64,000 bases of DNA from Streptomyces sp. NRRL F-525 (GCF_000716605.1 NZ_JNXE01000004.1:186001-250000), one strand, 5' to 3'. Shown: positions 25,917 to 35,207, numbered from the stretch's first letter. Notes: generated by a model from the letters alone, not told the origin. Translations and numbers: made by a program.

Positions 25917-26732
25917 TCAGTCGTAGAGCGCGGCGAAGGTGTCCCGGAAGACCAGGTCGCCGAGTTCGCCGCCGCCGGTCGCTTCGGCGAGGCGGGCGTA
26001 CTCGCCCGTGAAGTCGCCCCACGGCTGGTCGCTGGCGAAGAGCACCCGGTCGTGGCCGATGCCGCGGCGCTCGATCTCCCGGGCCAGCCAGCGGGGAGTG
26101 AAACCGATGGCCCAGGAGAGGTCGGTGTAGACGTGCTTGCCGGCGGTGATCCAGTCGAAGAACCGGGAACCGGCGAGCTTGATGTGGCCGCTCATCCCGC
26201 CGCCGAAGTGCACGAGATGGACGGGGACTTGGTCGGCGTACCAGTCGACCAGGTGGCCGACCTCGTCGATGTCGGAGGCGGCGCCGGGGGAGGTGTGGAC
26301 GTGGACGACCAGGTTGTGGCGGGCCGCCTCGGCGAAGATGCGGTCCAGGTGAGTGCGGCAGGCCGGGTCGGTGGGGCGGCCGCCGAGCAGGAAGCTCAGC
26401 TTGAGCGCCTTCACGCCCCGCTCGCCCGCCAACTCCAGTGCCTGGGCCGTGCGTTGCTCGTCCTCGGGGCGCGGGGAGACCCACAGCCCGGCGCGGATGC
26501 GGTCGTCGGTCTGGGCGGCCTCGATCGCCAACTCGTTGAAGGAGAAGGCGATCGCGGGATCCGGAACGCCGTAGTTCGGGATGACCAGGGCGCGTTCGGT
26601 GCCCTCCGCGTCCAGGTCGGCGATGAGCTGCTTGACGGTGGCGCGGGCGGTGGTGTCGGGGTTGACCGGCGGGCCGCCGTAGAAGGGGTAGGCGGGGAGG
26701 ACGCCGATGTGGCGGTGTGCGTCGTAGACCAT
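25917..26732 (-). CDS. Amidohydrolase-2 (TIM-barrel metal hydrolase/decarboxylase) in the Nit1C cluster
   Basis: A 271-residue protein starting MVYDAHRHIGV, the HxH metal motif of amidohydrolase family 2. Further ligands appear as VVHVHTS, VHLVHFGGG (the barrel His) and FASDQPWGDF (the final Asp). Members hydrolyse or decarboxylate cyclic and aromatic acids with one divalent metal. It lies inside the operon between the flavoprotein and the MSMEG_0572-like gene, which is an addition to the minimal seven-gene Nit1C set I recall. ATG 26732 starts 17 bp after the flavoprotein stop. Confidence 0.82.
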   Translation of the reverse strand: MVYDAHRHIGVLPAYPFYGGPPVNPDTTARATVKQLIADLDAEGTERALVIPNYGVPDPAIAFSFNELAIEAAQTDDRIRAGLWVSPRPEDEQRTAQALELAGERGVKALKLSFLLGGRPTDPACRTHLDRIFAEAARHNLVVHVHTSPGAASDIDEVGHLVDWYADQVPVHLVHFGGGMSGHIKLAGSRFFDWITAGKHVYTDLSWAIGFTPRWLAREIERRGIGHDRVLFASDQPWGDFTGEYARLAEATGGGELGDLVFRDTFAALYD

Positions 26733-26749
26733 GGTGGATATCCCGTTCC

Positions 26750-28066
26750 TCAGCCGATCGGGAGGGCGGAGGCGAGGTCGGTGGGGGCGCCGGTGAGGGT
26801 GCCGCAGACGTCGGCCAGGCGGCGGGACGCCTCGATGTGGTTGGCGAGGAACTCCGCGTCCCTGCCCACCGCTTCGAAGCGTCCCGACCCCCACGAGTGC
26901 TGCCAGGGCAGGCCGAGGAAGTACAGGCCGGGGACGCTGGTGGCACCCCGCCAGTGCATCGGGTAGCCGCGGCCGTCGAAGACCGGTGCCTCTATCCAGC
27001 GGTGGTCGCGGCGGAACCCGGTGGACCAGATGACGGACGTGATGTCGGCCTGGTTCAGGTCGAGTTCGCGGAGTTGGTCGTCGGGTTCCCACACGGGGAT
27101 GTAGCGAGGTTCGTCCGGTGCCGCGATGTTGTGGGCGGTGATGTGGGCGTCGATGGCGTCCTTGATGCCCTCCGCCACGGCGTCCGCGTGGTCGAGGTTC
27201 ACCTTGAGGTCGTCGGCGAACTCCAGTGCCGTAGAGCCGACTTCGGTGAGTCGGCCGTACAGCCGCATACCGTCGCGGGCGAAGGCGCGCAGGTCGATGT
27301 CGCGGCCTCCGTCGCGCCCGGTGACGTAGTGGTTGACGCGCATCCGGACCGCGCCGGCGTCGTCGAAGTCGTCGATGCTCTTCGCGTAGTGGCCCATCTC
27401 GTCGAGCCAGGCCACACAGTCGCGGCCGCGGTAGAAACGGGCGACACGCGGTGCGCTGCCGACGGCGAGGTGCACCTGGCGTCCGGCGAGGTGCAGGTCC
27501 TCGGCTATCTGGCAGCCGGACTGTCCGGTGCCGACCACCAGGACGGCGCCCGGGGGGAGTTGGGCGGCGTTGCGGTACCGGGAGGAGTGGACCTGGGTGA
27601 GGGTGTCGGGGAGGCGTTGGGCCATCGGTGGGAGGGAGGGGGTGTGGTACGGGCCGGTGGCTATCACCACCTGGTCGGCGGTGAAGTCGCCCTCGGTGGT
27701 GGCGAGTTCGAAGACTCCGCTCGGGGAGCGGCGCAGCCTGGTGACTGTCACGCCCTCGACGAGCGGCGGTCGGAAGTGGGCTACGTAGCCCTCCAGGTAC
27801 CGCACGATGTCGTCGCGGATCATGAAGCCGTCCGGGTCGTCGCCCTGGTAGGGGTAACCGGGCAGCCTGCACTGCCAGTTGGGGGTCACCAGGCAGAAGG
27901 AGTCCCAGCGGCGTTCGCGCCACTCGTGTCCGACCCGGTGGGTCTCGATCACGACATGGTCGATGCCGCGTTCGCGGAGTTCGTGGCTGACGGAGAGGCC
28001 CGCCTGGCCGCCGCCCACCACGGCCACCGAGTAGTGCGCGCCGGCCAGCCGTACCGTCGGGCTCAT
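26750..28066 (-). CDS. Flavin-dependent oxidoreductase of the MSMEG_0569 type (Nit1C)
   Basis: A 438-residue flavoprotein with two Rossmann nucleotide sites: FAD-binding VAVVGGGQAGLSVSHEL near residue 15 and NADPH-binding VLVVGTGQSGCQIAEDL near residue 180. This is the layout of group B flavin monooxygenases. The C-terminus has GLYFLGLPWQHSWGSGRFEAVG. It is one of the core Nit1C genes. The start ATG overlaps the stop of the MSMEG_0570-like gene (ATGA). It presumably hydroxylates or oxidises a cluster-specific intermediate; the substrate is unknown. Confidence 0.88.
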   Translation of the reverse strand: MSPTVRLAGAHYSVAVVGGGQAGLSVSHELRERGIDHVVIETHRVGHEWRERRWDSFCLVTPNWQCRLPGYPYQGDDPDGFMIRDDIVRYLEGYVAHFRPPLVEGVTVTRLRRSPSGVFELATTEGDFTADQVVIATGPYHTPSLPPMAQRLPDTLTQVHSSRYRNAAQLPPGAVLVVGTGQSGCQIAEDLHLAGRQVHLAVGSAPRVARFYRGRDCVAWLDEMGHYAKSIDDFDDAGAVRMRVNHYVTGRDGGRDIDLRAFARDGMRLYGRLTEVGSTALEFADDLKVNLDHADAVAEGIKDAIDAHITAHNIAAPDEPRYIPVWEPDDQLRELDLNQADITSVIWSTGFRRDHRWIEAPVFDGRGYPMHWRGATSVPGLYFLGLPWQHSWGSGRFEAVGRDAEFLANHIEASRRLADVCGTLTGAPTDLASALPIG

Positions 28067-28368
28067 CGCGGGCTCCCGTCGGCGCCGGTGAGGGACTCGA
28101 CCGTGACCTTGGCGTCGGTGATGTCGCCGTATGCCGCGGCCGTCCGCTCTATCAGGGCGAGTTGGCCGGAGGCGCCGGTGCAGTGGAAGCCGAACTTCTC
28201 CCGTACGCGCTCCCCGGCGATACCGAGTGCCGTGCGGCTGCGCTCGACGAATTCGGCGAGCTCGTATTCGGAGCCCGGGGTGAAGTAGTCCTCGACTATT
28301 GTGGAGGGGGAATAGCAGCGCTGGGTCAGACCGTCGGGCCAGCGCACATCGAAATACATCTCGGGCAT
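28063..28368 (-). CDS. MSMEG_0570-type nitrogen-starvation-linked small protein (Nit1C), first gene of the operon
   Basis: A 101-residue soluble protein (MPEMYFDVRWPDGLTQRCYSPSTIV...) of the MSMEG_0570 family. ATG 28368 is preferred over ATG 28380 because GGAGG lies 5 nt before it, inside the longer reading. The first ~15 residues form the conserved strand and RCYSPSTIVEDYF motif. It opens the nine-gene minus-strand operon ending at 20038. The promoter must be in the 144 bp between here and the preceding membrane protein gene; no clear boxes or GlnR site were found. No enzymatic motif is visible. Confidence 0.82.
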   Translation of the reverse strand: MPEMYFDVRWPDGLTQRCYSPSTIVEDYFTPGSEYELAEFVERSRTALGIAGERVREKFGFHCTGASGQLALIERTAAAYGDITDAKVTVESLTGADGSPR

Positions 28369-28512
28369 GACATCCTCCATGCCGCGCGCCGAGGTCTTGC
28401 CACCTCGCCGCTCTCCATGGCGACAAACTTCAGCCCTGCGGATTTCCGAACGAAGTCATCGGGAACAAAGGGGAGTTGCGAAAACCTCACCGCGGCTCGG
28501 GGGCGGTGTCAG

Positions 28513-29004
28513 CTATTTGTGATCGCCCGTTGACGTTTCGGCGGACGGCCAATGGGCGAGCGAGATCATCCCCATCACCCGGCGTATCAGGTAGAAGGCC
28601 AGGGGCAGTTCGACGAACAGTGCCAGCGCCGCCGACCACCAGACCTCCGACGTGCCGAAGGCGAGGGACACGTCGAACCACGCGTCGCAGATCAGCAGGA
28701 CCGACGTGGTGAGCGCCGCCAATATGACGGCGCGGTTCCGGCGCCAGCCGAGCAGCGCGGTGGACGCCATCGCGACCACGAGCAGGACGTCGAAGCCGAC
28801 CCAGGTCAGACGCCACTGGTGCACCTCGTAGCCGGACGGCAGCGTCACCGCCAGCAGGACCGTCCACGGGATCAGTCCCACGGCGCAGACGGTGAGCAGT
28901 TCCAGGGTGTGACGCCGGTGCCGGCGTACCCGCTCCAGCACGTCGGGCGCCGGAGTGGGGGCCTCGACCCGGTTGCGGGTGTCGGCGTTTATCGCGTCGC
29001 TCAC
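28513..29004 (-). CDS. Four-helix membrane protein of unknown function
   Basis: A 163-residue protein with a polar N-terminus (residues 1-35) and four predicted membrane helices: ELLTVCAVGLIPWTVLLAV, WVGFDVLLVVAMASTALLG, AVILAALTTSVLLICDAWF and SAALALFVELPLAFYLI. The acidic DAWFDV in the third helix recalls a common actinobacterial family of small membrane proteins without assigned role. GTG 29004 starts with GGAG 8 nt upstream. It is divergent from the MMPL transporter gene and 144 bp upstream of the Nit1C operon. Confidence 0.7.
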   Translation of the reverse strand: MSDAINADTRNRVEAPTPAPDVLERVRRHRRHTLELLTVCAVGLIPWTVLLAVTLPSGYEVHQWRLTWVGFDVLLVVAMASTALLGWRRNRAVILAALTTSVLLICDAWFDVSLAFGTSEVWWSAALALFVELPLAFYLIRRVMGMISLAHWPSAETSTGDHK

Positions 29005-29199
29005 CTCGACTGCTCCGTTCTCAGACGTCCGATGGTGATCCAGTAGGGCAACGCCTCCTTCGGCGTCGTTTCTTCCCGAGAGCGGCAGGTGCGGATTCCG
29101 CGCCTCCGGATCACCGCAAATCGGATGCTTCTCCCCAATAGCGGAGTAACTGAGCGGCGGACTAGACTCGCGCAACCAACGATCCGGGGAAGGTCCGGC

Positions 29200-31347
29200 A
29201 TGCGACGGTGGGCGGAATTCGTTCTTCGGCATCGCAAGGCGGTAGTCGCGTTCTGGGGTCTGGTGCTGATCGCCGGCATCCTGCTCGCCGGTCGCACCAC
29301 GGACCGGCTGACCATCGACTTCTCCCTGCCCGGCCAGCCCGGCACCGTGACCGCGCACAAGATCGAGGACGCCTTCGGCAGCGGCGGCGACACCAACCCC
29401 TATCTGGTCGCGGTCACCCTGCCGGCCGGGCAGACGATCACCGGTCACGAGACGGACGTAGGGAAGGTCTTCACGGCCGTAGGCACGGCGGTACCGGGCG
29501 TGCGGCTGATCGACGAGGCGAACACCGGGGACAAGGCCTTCCGGACGAAGGACGACCGCACCGCCTACGCGCTGGTCTTCTACCGGTTCAACCCGTCACC
29601 CAGCCAGAAACCGCTCACCGATCCCATCCACGCGGCGGCAGAGAAAGCCATGCCTGCCGGCGCGGTGATCGGGGTGACCGGCGAGGACCCGCTGGCCTCC
29701 GGCGGCGACGACGGGGGCGGACCCGGAGTACTCGGCGAGACGCTGCTCGGCGCCGTCGGCGCACTCGCCGTCCTCGCCTTCGTGTTCGCCTCCTTCCTGG
29801 CCCTGCTGCCGCTGCTCGTGGCCGCGGTGTCGATCCTCGCGACCTTCGTGATGCTGCTGCCGCTCACCTACGCGACCGACGTGTCGTTCATCGTGCAGTT
29901 CCTGGTCGCCCTGATCGGCCTGGGTGTGGCGATCGACTACTCGCTGCTCTTCGTCACCCGCTGGCGCGAGGAGCGCGACCGAGGCCGGGAGAACCACGAG
30001 GCGGTCGTGGTCGCGATGGAGCACGCCGGGCACGCGATCGTGTTCAGCGGCGTCACGGTCGCCATCGGCCTGCTCTCCCTGGTCGTGCTGCCGGTCCCGT
30101 TCCTGCGCAGCATGGGTTACGGCGGCGCGCTCATCCCGCTCGCGAGCGTACTGACGACGCTCACCCTGACCCCCGCGATCCTCGGCGGCATCGGACCGAA
30201 GGTCGACTGGCCAAAGATCCGGCACGAGAACCGGGCGAGCCGTTTCTGGAGCCGCTGGACCGCCGCCGTCGTACGGCGTCGCTGGATCGCGGCCGCCGCC
30301 GCACTGGCCGCGCTCGCGGTCCTCGTCGGTGTCTTCCTCGGCATCAAGATCGGCCTCGCCTCCTCGGAGTCACTGGCCAAGAGCGGCCCCGCGTACGAGA
30401 CCCTGCAGACCCTGGAGCGGGGCGGTGTCCCGACCGGCGCGCTGACCCCGATGGAGGTCCTGGTCAGCACCGACCGGGCGCAACCCGTCGCCGCCGAGCT
30501 GGCCAAGGTCGACGGGGTGACCAGCGTGCTCGTGCCGACCGGGCCCGCGGGCAACCGGGGCGGACAGAGCATCGTCGTCGTGATCCCGGACACCGAGACG
30601 GTGAACTCGAAGAGCGTCGACGTGGTCCGACGGGTCAAGACCGCCACCGAGCACCTGCCCGGAGTCGTCGGTGTCGCCGGCGTCGGCGCGGCGCAGATCG
30701 ACTTCCTGCACGCCGTCTACGGCAACTTCCCGCTGATGCTCACGATCATCGCGCTGCTGACGTACGTCCTGCTCGTGCGCGCCTTCCGCTCCCTGCTGCT
30801 GCCGCTGAAGGCGGTGCTGCTCAACCTGATCTCACTGGCGGCGACCCTGGGCCTGATGGTGCTGTTCTGGCAGGACGGCCACGGCTCGAACACGCTCTTC
30901 GGGATCGCCGCGACCGGGGCCGTCACGTTCTGGATCCCGATCATGATCTTCGCGTTCCTGTTCGGACTGTCCATGGACTACGAGGTGTTCATCCTCTCCC
31001 GCATCCGGGAGGAGTACGACGCCGGACTCTCCACCGACGACGCGGTCGTCGAGGGCATCGGCCGCACCGGACGGCTCGTCACCAGCGCCGCACTCATCCT
31101 CTTCCTCGCCTTCGCCGCCCTGGCCTCGGGACCGGGCACCGACCTCAAGACGCTGGCGACCGGCCTGGGCATCGGCATCCTGCTCGACGCGACCGTCGTG
31201 CGGATGCTGCTCGTCCCCTCCCTCGTCTCCCTGTTCGGCGGCTGGAACTGGCACCTGCCCGCCTGGGCGGCCCGCCCGCTGCAGGTGGCGCCGTCCAGCC
31301 CGCACCCGGAACCGTCCAAGCCCGCGCCGACGCCGGCCGCGGACTAG
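29200..31347 (+). CDS. MMPL/RND-family transporter
   Basis: A 715-residue inner-membrane protein starting MRRWAEFVLRHRKAVVAFWGLVLIAG. It has the MMPL layout: one N-terminal helix, a large extracytoplasmic domain (about 40-185), five to six helices containing FLVALIGLGVAIDYSLLFVTRWREE, a second soluble domain (about 400-520), and a second helix block with FGLSMDYEVFILSRIREEYD. The two GxxxDY motifs are the proton-relay signature. Members export lipids or small hydrophobic compounds. ATG 29200 follows GGGGAAGG. Its stop shares CTAG with the convergent dehydrogenase. Confidence 0.9.
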   Translation: MRRWAEFVLRHRKAVVAFWGLVLIAGILLAGRTTDRLTIDFSLPGQPGTVTAHKIEDAFGSGGDTNPYLVAVTLPAGQTITGHETDVGKVFTAVGTAVPGVRLIDEANTGDKAFRTKDDRTAYALVFYRFNPSPSQKPLTDPIHAAAEKAMPAGAVIGVTGEDPLASGGDDGGGPGVLGETLLGAVGALAVLAFVFASFLALLPLLVAAVSILATFVMLLPLTYATDVSFIVQFLVALIGLGVAIDYSLLFVTRWREERDRGRENHEAVVVAMEHAGHAIVFSGVTVAIGLLSLVVLPVPFLRSMGYGGALIPLASVLTTLTLTPAILGGIGPKVDWPKIRHENRASRFWSRWTAAVVRRRWIAAAAALAALAVLVGVFLGIKIGLASSESLAKSGPAYETLQTLERGGVPTGALTPMEVLVSTDRAQPVAAELAKVDGVTSVLVPTGPAGNRGGQSIVVVIPDTETVNSKSVDVVRRVKTATEHLPGVVGVAGVGAAQIDFLHAVYGNFPLMLTIIALLTYVLLVRAFRSLLLPLKAVLLNLISLAATLGLMVLFWQDGHGSNTLFGIAATGAVTFWIPIMIFAFLFGLSMDYEVFILSRIREEYDAGLSTDDAVVEGIGRTGRLVTSAALILFLAFAALASGPGTDLKTLATGLGIGILLDATVVRMLLVPSLVSLFGGWNWHLPAWAARPLQVAPSSPHPEPSKPAPTPAAD

Positions 31348-32627
31348 GTCCTCTCCCAAGGCCCCCTGCCGAAGCGGAACGGCGTGAGCACGTCCGGGCG
31401 GCGCCCGGTGCGCACGTAATCGGCGAGATGGTGTCCGGTCACGGGCCCCAGCGTGACGCCGAGCATGCCGTGCCCCGTCGCCGCGAAGGCGTTGTCGTGC
31501 CCGGGGACGCGGTCGATGACCGGGAGCCCGTCGGGGAGGAAGGGCCGGCCGCCCACCCACGGGTCCCGGATCAGGCTCACCAGGTCGTCGGGGTCGTCAA
31601 ACCAGCGGCCCAGATAGTGCCGGCTGGCGAGCGCGACGGCGACGATACGACGCCAGTCGAGGTGGTTGTTGTTGCCGCTCAGCTCCATCGTGCCGCCGAT
31701 ACGGGTGGTGGGGCCGATCGGTGACGCGACGGCCCTGCGCTCGCCGAAGTACAGCGTGTGCCGGGGCGCCGGGTCCAGGTCGACGGAGAAGCTGTAGCCC
31801 TTCCCCGCCTGGAGCGGCAGGGGATGGCCCAGCGAGCCGAGCAGCTCCGAGGAGCGCATGCCGGCCGCGATGACGGCGGCCGAGCAGGGGATCTCGCCGG
31901 TCGCCGTGCGCAGGGCGGTGACGCGGTTGCCCTCGGTGCGGAACCCGGTCGCGTCCGTGTTCTCGTGGATCTTCACGCCGGACGCGGCGAGCGCCTCGCC
32001 CAGCGCACGGGCGAACGCCTCCGGATCGACCACGCCCTCGCCCTCGACCAGATAGGCGGCGCGGACCCGGTCGGACAGCGCCGGGTCGAGGAGGCGGGCC
32101 TCGTCGCCCGTGACCACGTCGTCGGGCAACGGATAGCGGCCGTGCGCCATCTGCCGCTGGACGGCGAGGTGATGGCGGGCCTCGGCGGGGGAGAGGAACG
32201 CGTGCACCATGCCGGGCCGGGTGAGGCTGGTCTCGACCCCGGCCGCGCCCAGTCCGTCGAAGAGGTCGAACGTGGTGCGGTTCAGCTCGGCGATCGCCGT
32301 GTAGCCGCGCCGGAACGCGGCCGGTGTGCTGCTGCGCCAGAACCGCCACAGCCACCTTACGAACGCCGGATCGGGCAGCGGCCGTAGATACAGGGGCGAG
32401 TCCGGGCGGCCCAGGGAGCGGAGCGCGTAGCGCACCACGCCCGGAGCCGGGACCGGTGTCGAATGGCTGAGGCAGACCCAGCCCGCGTTGCCCCGGGACG
32501 CACCGGACCCCAGCGCGCGCCGCTCGACCACCTCCACCTCCAGGCCGGCCTCGGCCAGGTAGTAGGCCGTGCACAGGCCCACGACACCGCCGCCGACCAC
32601 GACGACCGGACCGCCGTTCCCGGTCAT
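31344..32627 (-). CDS. DadA-like FAD-dependent amino acid dehydrogenase
   Basis: A 427-residue flavoenzyme of the DAO/DadA family. The N-terminal Rossmann motif VVVVGGGVVGLCTAYYLAEAG (residues 8-28), the Gly-Asn-rich GASRGNAGWV loop and the C-terminal FAATGHGMLGVTLGPVTGHHLADYV segment match D-amino acid and hydroxyproline dehydrogenases. It is the last gene of a four-gene operon with a polar amino acid ABC importer, start coupled (ATGA) to the ATPase, so the enzyme probably oxidises what that importer brings in. It could equally be a D-hydroxyproline or sarcosine-type dehydrogenase. Confidence 0.82.
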   Translation of the reverse strand: MTGNGGPVVVVGGGVVGLCTAYYLAEAGLEVEVVERRALGSGASRGNAGWVCLSHSTPVPAPGVVRYALRSLGRPDSPLYLRPLPDPAFVRWLWRFWRSSTPAAFRRGYTAIAELNRTTFDLFDGLGAAGVETSLTRPGMVHAFLSPAEARHHLAVQRQMAHGRYPLPDDVVTGDEARLLDPALSDRVRAAYLVEGEGVVDPEAFARALGEALAASGVKIHENTDATGFRTEGNRVTALRTATGEIPCSAAVIAAGMRSSELLGSLGHPLPLQAGKGYSFSVDLDPAPRHTLYFGERRAVASPIGPTTRIGGTMELSGNNNHLDWRRIVAVALASRHYLGRWFDDPDDLVSLIRDPWVGGRPFLPDGLPVIDRVPGHDNAFAATGHGMLGVTLGPVTGHHLADYVRTGRRPDVLTPFRFGRGPWERT

Positions 32628-33418
32628 GACGTCGATCCGTAGGCGGCGAGGAACTCGCGGGTGCGGGCCTGTTCGGGTCGGTCGATGACCTGTTGGGGGC
32701 GGCCCTCCTCCACGATCCGGCCGCCGTCGACGAAGACGACGTGGTCCGACACCTCGCGGGCGAAGGGGAGTTCATGGGTGACCAGCAGCATCGTCATGCC
32801 GTCGGCGGCCAGTTCGCGCATCACGCTGAGCACCTCGCGGGTGGCCTCCGGGTCCAGGGAGGAGGTGGGTTCGTCGAAGAGCAGCACCTCGGGCCGGAGC
32901 GCCAACGCCCGGGCGATGGCGACCCGTTGCTGCTCGCCGCCGGAGAGCCGGTCGGGCAGGGCGAGGCCGCGATGGGCCACCCCCACCCGGCGCAGCAGAG
33001 TGACGGCCCGCTCCAGGGCCTCCGACTCCGGTACGCCGGCCTTGCGTTGGGCGACCACGATGTTCTCCACGGCCGTGAGATGGGGGAAGAGGTTGAAGCG
33101 CTGGAAGACCATGCCGACCGTGCGGCGCAGTCCGGGCAGGTCGCGGCAGACGATGCGGCCGTCGCGGTGCACCACCTCCCCGGCGACCTCGACCGTGCCC
33201 CGGTCGGGCCGCTCCAGCAGATTGACGCAGCGCATCAGGGTCGTCTTGCCGCCGCCGCTCTGCCCGATGACGCTGACGATCCGGCCGCGGTCGACCTCGA
33301 GACTCACGTCGTCGAGCACGAGCCGTCCGTCGAAGGACTTGCTCAGCCCCTCGATCCGAACGATCGCCTCCGTAGGGGCAGTTGGGGCGGACTTCGCCGT
33401 GGTGACGGGCTCGGTCAT
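32624..33418 (-). CDS. Polar amino acid ABC transporter ATPase (GlnQ/HisP-type)
   Basis: A 264-residue ATPase with Walker A GQSGGGKTT (about residues 52-60), Q-loop MVFQRFNLFPH, signature LSGGEQQR, Walker B VLLFDEP and switch VTHE. The RFNLFPHLTAVEN stretch is characteristic of the amino-acid (PAAT) subfamily. The N-terminus has an extra ~18-residue Ala/Thr/Pro-rich tail. The start overlaps the permease stop and its stop overlaps the DadA-like start. Confidence 0.92.
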   Translation of the reverse strand: MTEPVTTAKSAPTAPTEAIVRIEGLSKSFDGRLVLDDVSLEVDRGRIVSVIGQSGGGKTTLMRCVNLLERPDRGTVEVAGEVVHRDGRIVCRDLPGLRRTVGMVFQRFNLFPHLTAVENIVVAQRKAGVPESEALERAVTLLRRVGVAHRGLALPDRLSGGEQQRVAIARALALRPEVLLFDEPTSSLDPEATREVLSVMRELAADGMTMLLVTHELPFAREVSDHVVFVDGGRIVEEGRPQQVIDRPEQARTREFLAAYGSTS

Positions 33419-34170
33419 ACGACCGCCTCCTTCAGGTCGGCCCCCGTGCCGAGCTCGGCGGCGAGCAGCGCCCGCGCCGTGCGCACCCGGCGCCGTCGCC
33501 AGGGGGACAGCGGGACGCCCGCGCGCACCTTGCGCTCCAGCAGCAGGAGGAGTTGGGAGAGCGGGTAGCACAGGGCGAAGTAGATGGCCGAGATGACCAG
33601 GTACACCTCCAGCGCCCGGAAGGTCGCGGACGTGATGAGCCGTCCCTCCGACATCAGCTCGGCGGCGGACACGGTGACCAGGAGCGAGGTGGACTTCAGC
33701 AGGTCGACCAGCATGGTGTTGGTACCGGCCAGCGCCTGCCGGACCGCCTGCGGCAGCACGATGTGGACGAAGATCCCCACCCGGCCCAGCCCCAGCGCCT
33801 CACCGGCCTCGGTCTGCCCTTCGTGCACCCCGCTGATCGCGGACCGGAAGATCTCGGACAGATACGCGGCGTAGAAGACGACGAGGCTGAGGCACCCGGC
33901 GCTGAACACGTCCAGCCGGATGCCCGCCGAAGCCAGGCCGAAGTAGGTCAGGAAGATGATGGCGAGGAGTGGGACGTTCTTGAAGATCTCCGTGTAGACG
34001 GCGGCGACGGCCCGCGCGGGCCAGGCCTTGCTGAGCCGGAGCAGTGCCACGACCAGGCCCAGGACGACCGCGCCGGTGAAGCTGACCACCGTGTACGAGA
34101 CCGTGCGCCAGAGCGCGTCGATCAGGTCGGAACGGTAGTCGGACCAGGGGACTTGGAAGAGACCCGACAT
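33415..34170 (-). CDS. Polar amino acid ABC transporter permease (HisMQ/GlnP-type)
   Basis: A 251-residue membrane protein with about five helices and the PAAT EAA loop EAGEALGLGRVGIFVHIVLPQAVR. Motifs TEIFKNVPLLAIIFLTYFG and YAAYLSEIFRSAISGV are typical of glutamine/histidine permeases. The basic C-terminal tail (SPWRRRRVRTARA) is longer than usual. Only one permease gene is present, so the channel is probably a homodimer. Confidence 0.9.
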   Translation of the reverse strand: MSGLFQVPWSDYRSDLIDALWRTVSYTVVSFTGAVVLGLVVALLRLSKAWPARAVAAVYTEIFKNVPLLAIIFLTYFGLASAGIRLDVFSAGCLSLVVFYAAYLSEIFRSAISGVHEGQTEAGEALGLGRVGIFVHIVLPQAVRQALAGTNTMLVDLLKSTSLLVTVSAAELMSEGRLITSATFRALEVYLVISAIYFALCYPLSQLLLLLERKVRAGVPLSPWRRRRVRTARALLAAELGTGADLKEAVV

Positions 34171-34179
34171 GTCAGCTCC

Positions 34180-35112
34180 TCACTTCCCGATGGACGGCGG
34201 AGTCCAGTCGTTCGGCCGGTCCACACCGCGTCGGGCGGTGGCGACGTCGGCGGCGGGCTTGAGGAACTGCTCGGGATCGCCGCCGTACTTGGTGACGAGC
34301 TTCGCCAACTCGCCGTTCTTGTACATCGCGTCGATCTGCGCGGAGATCGCCCGCTCCAGCTTCGTGGCCTTCTTGGGGAGGTAGAAGCCCGTCTGGTACG
34401 GCTCGAAGTACTGGTAGGCCGGCTTCGCCTTCACCTCGGCGGCGGTCGGCGGGGTCAGGTACTCGGTGGCGATCTTCAGGTCGGGGCGCTGCTTCTGCGC
34501 CGCGATGATGATCAGCGGGTCCAGGAAGCCGACGTCGATCCGGCCGGCGCCGAGGTCGTCGAAGACGCCGTTGGCGTCCGGGTAGGCGTGCAGCTTGGCG
34601 CCGGGCACGGCCTGGATCGACTTGACCCAGACATAGCCGTCGACCGTGCCGAGGTTCAGGCCCTTGAGGTCGGCGACCGTCTTGTAGGTCTTGCCGCTGC
34701 GGACGGCCATCGCCGGGGGCGAGTAGTACGGCGGGTCGGTGAACAGCCCCTGTTTCTGCCGGTCCGCTGACCAGGCGACACCGCCGACGGTGATGTCGAC
34801 GCGGCGGGACTGGACCCCGGCGAGCATGCCCGCGAAGTCCGTGACCTGGGGCTTGATCTCGAGGCCGAGCTTCTTGGCCACGTAGGTGAGGATGTCGCCG
34901 TCGAGGCCGACGATCTTCCCGCCCCGCTCGGTGGTGTAGGGCGCGTACGGCTGGACGGCGACCTTGAGGACGCCGGGCGTGAGCGTGCCCAGGGCGGCGG
35001 TCTTCGCGGAGACGTTCTTCGGGGCGTCGTCGCCCCCGGAACCACAGGCGGCGACGGTGGACAGCATCAGCGTCGCGGACAACGCGACGACAAGCGGGCG
35101 CACACGGATCAT
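34180..35112 (-). CDS. Polar amino acid ABC transporter substrate-binding lipoprotein (family 3)
   Basis: A 310-residue extracellular lipoprotein. The signal peptide MIRVRPLVVALSATLMLSTVAAC ends in a lipobox (TVAAC), giving a lipidated Cys near residue 23. The mature part has family 3 signatures: VAVQPYAPYTTERGGKIVGLDGDIL and GVAWSADRQKQGLFTDPPYY. ATG 35112 is chosen because the signal peptide begins there; an upstream in-frame start would add a non-signal extension. It is the first gene of the importer operon, divergent from a CdaR-type regulator. Confidence 0.88.
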   Translation of the reverse strand: MIRVRPLVVALSATLMLSTVAACGSGGDDAPKNVSAKTAALGTLTPGVLKVAVQPYAPYTTERGGKIVGLDGDILTYVAKKLGLEIKPQVTDFAGMLAGVQSRRVDITVGGVAWSADRQKQGLFTDPPYYSPPAMAVRSGKTYKTVADLKGLNLGTVDGYVWVKSIQAVPGAKLHAYPDANGVFDDLGAGRIDVGFLDPLIIIAAQKQRPDLKIATEYLTPPTAAEVKAKPAYQYFEPYQTGFYLPKKATKLERAISAQIDAMYKNGELAKLVTKYGGDPEQFLKPAADVATARRGVDRPNDWTPPSIGK

Positions 35113-35197
35113 CGGCACGGGCCTTCCGTATCGGCACTGAGGGATCGGCACTGAAGAGACCCGCCGTTCACCGCGCTGTGCCCTCGGCGGGAAGTGA

Positions 35198-35207
35198 TTG
35201 GGCCCAA
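35198..35207. promoter_or_regulatory. Perfect 10-bp palindrome between the divergent importer and CdaR-type regulator genes
   Basis: TTGGGCCCAA lies in the 213-bp divergent region, 86 bp from the binding-protein start and 119 bp from the regulator start. Its position suits an operator shared by both promoters. It is short, so chance is not excluded. Confidence 0.3.

Noticed and set aside
28381..28512. GlnR nitrogen-control box upstream of the Nit1C operon
   Set aside because: I looked for GTnAC-n6-GAAAC-type half sites on both strands and found only weak partial matches, not a usable pair.
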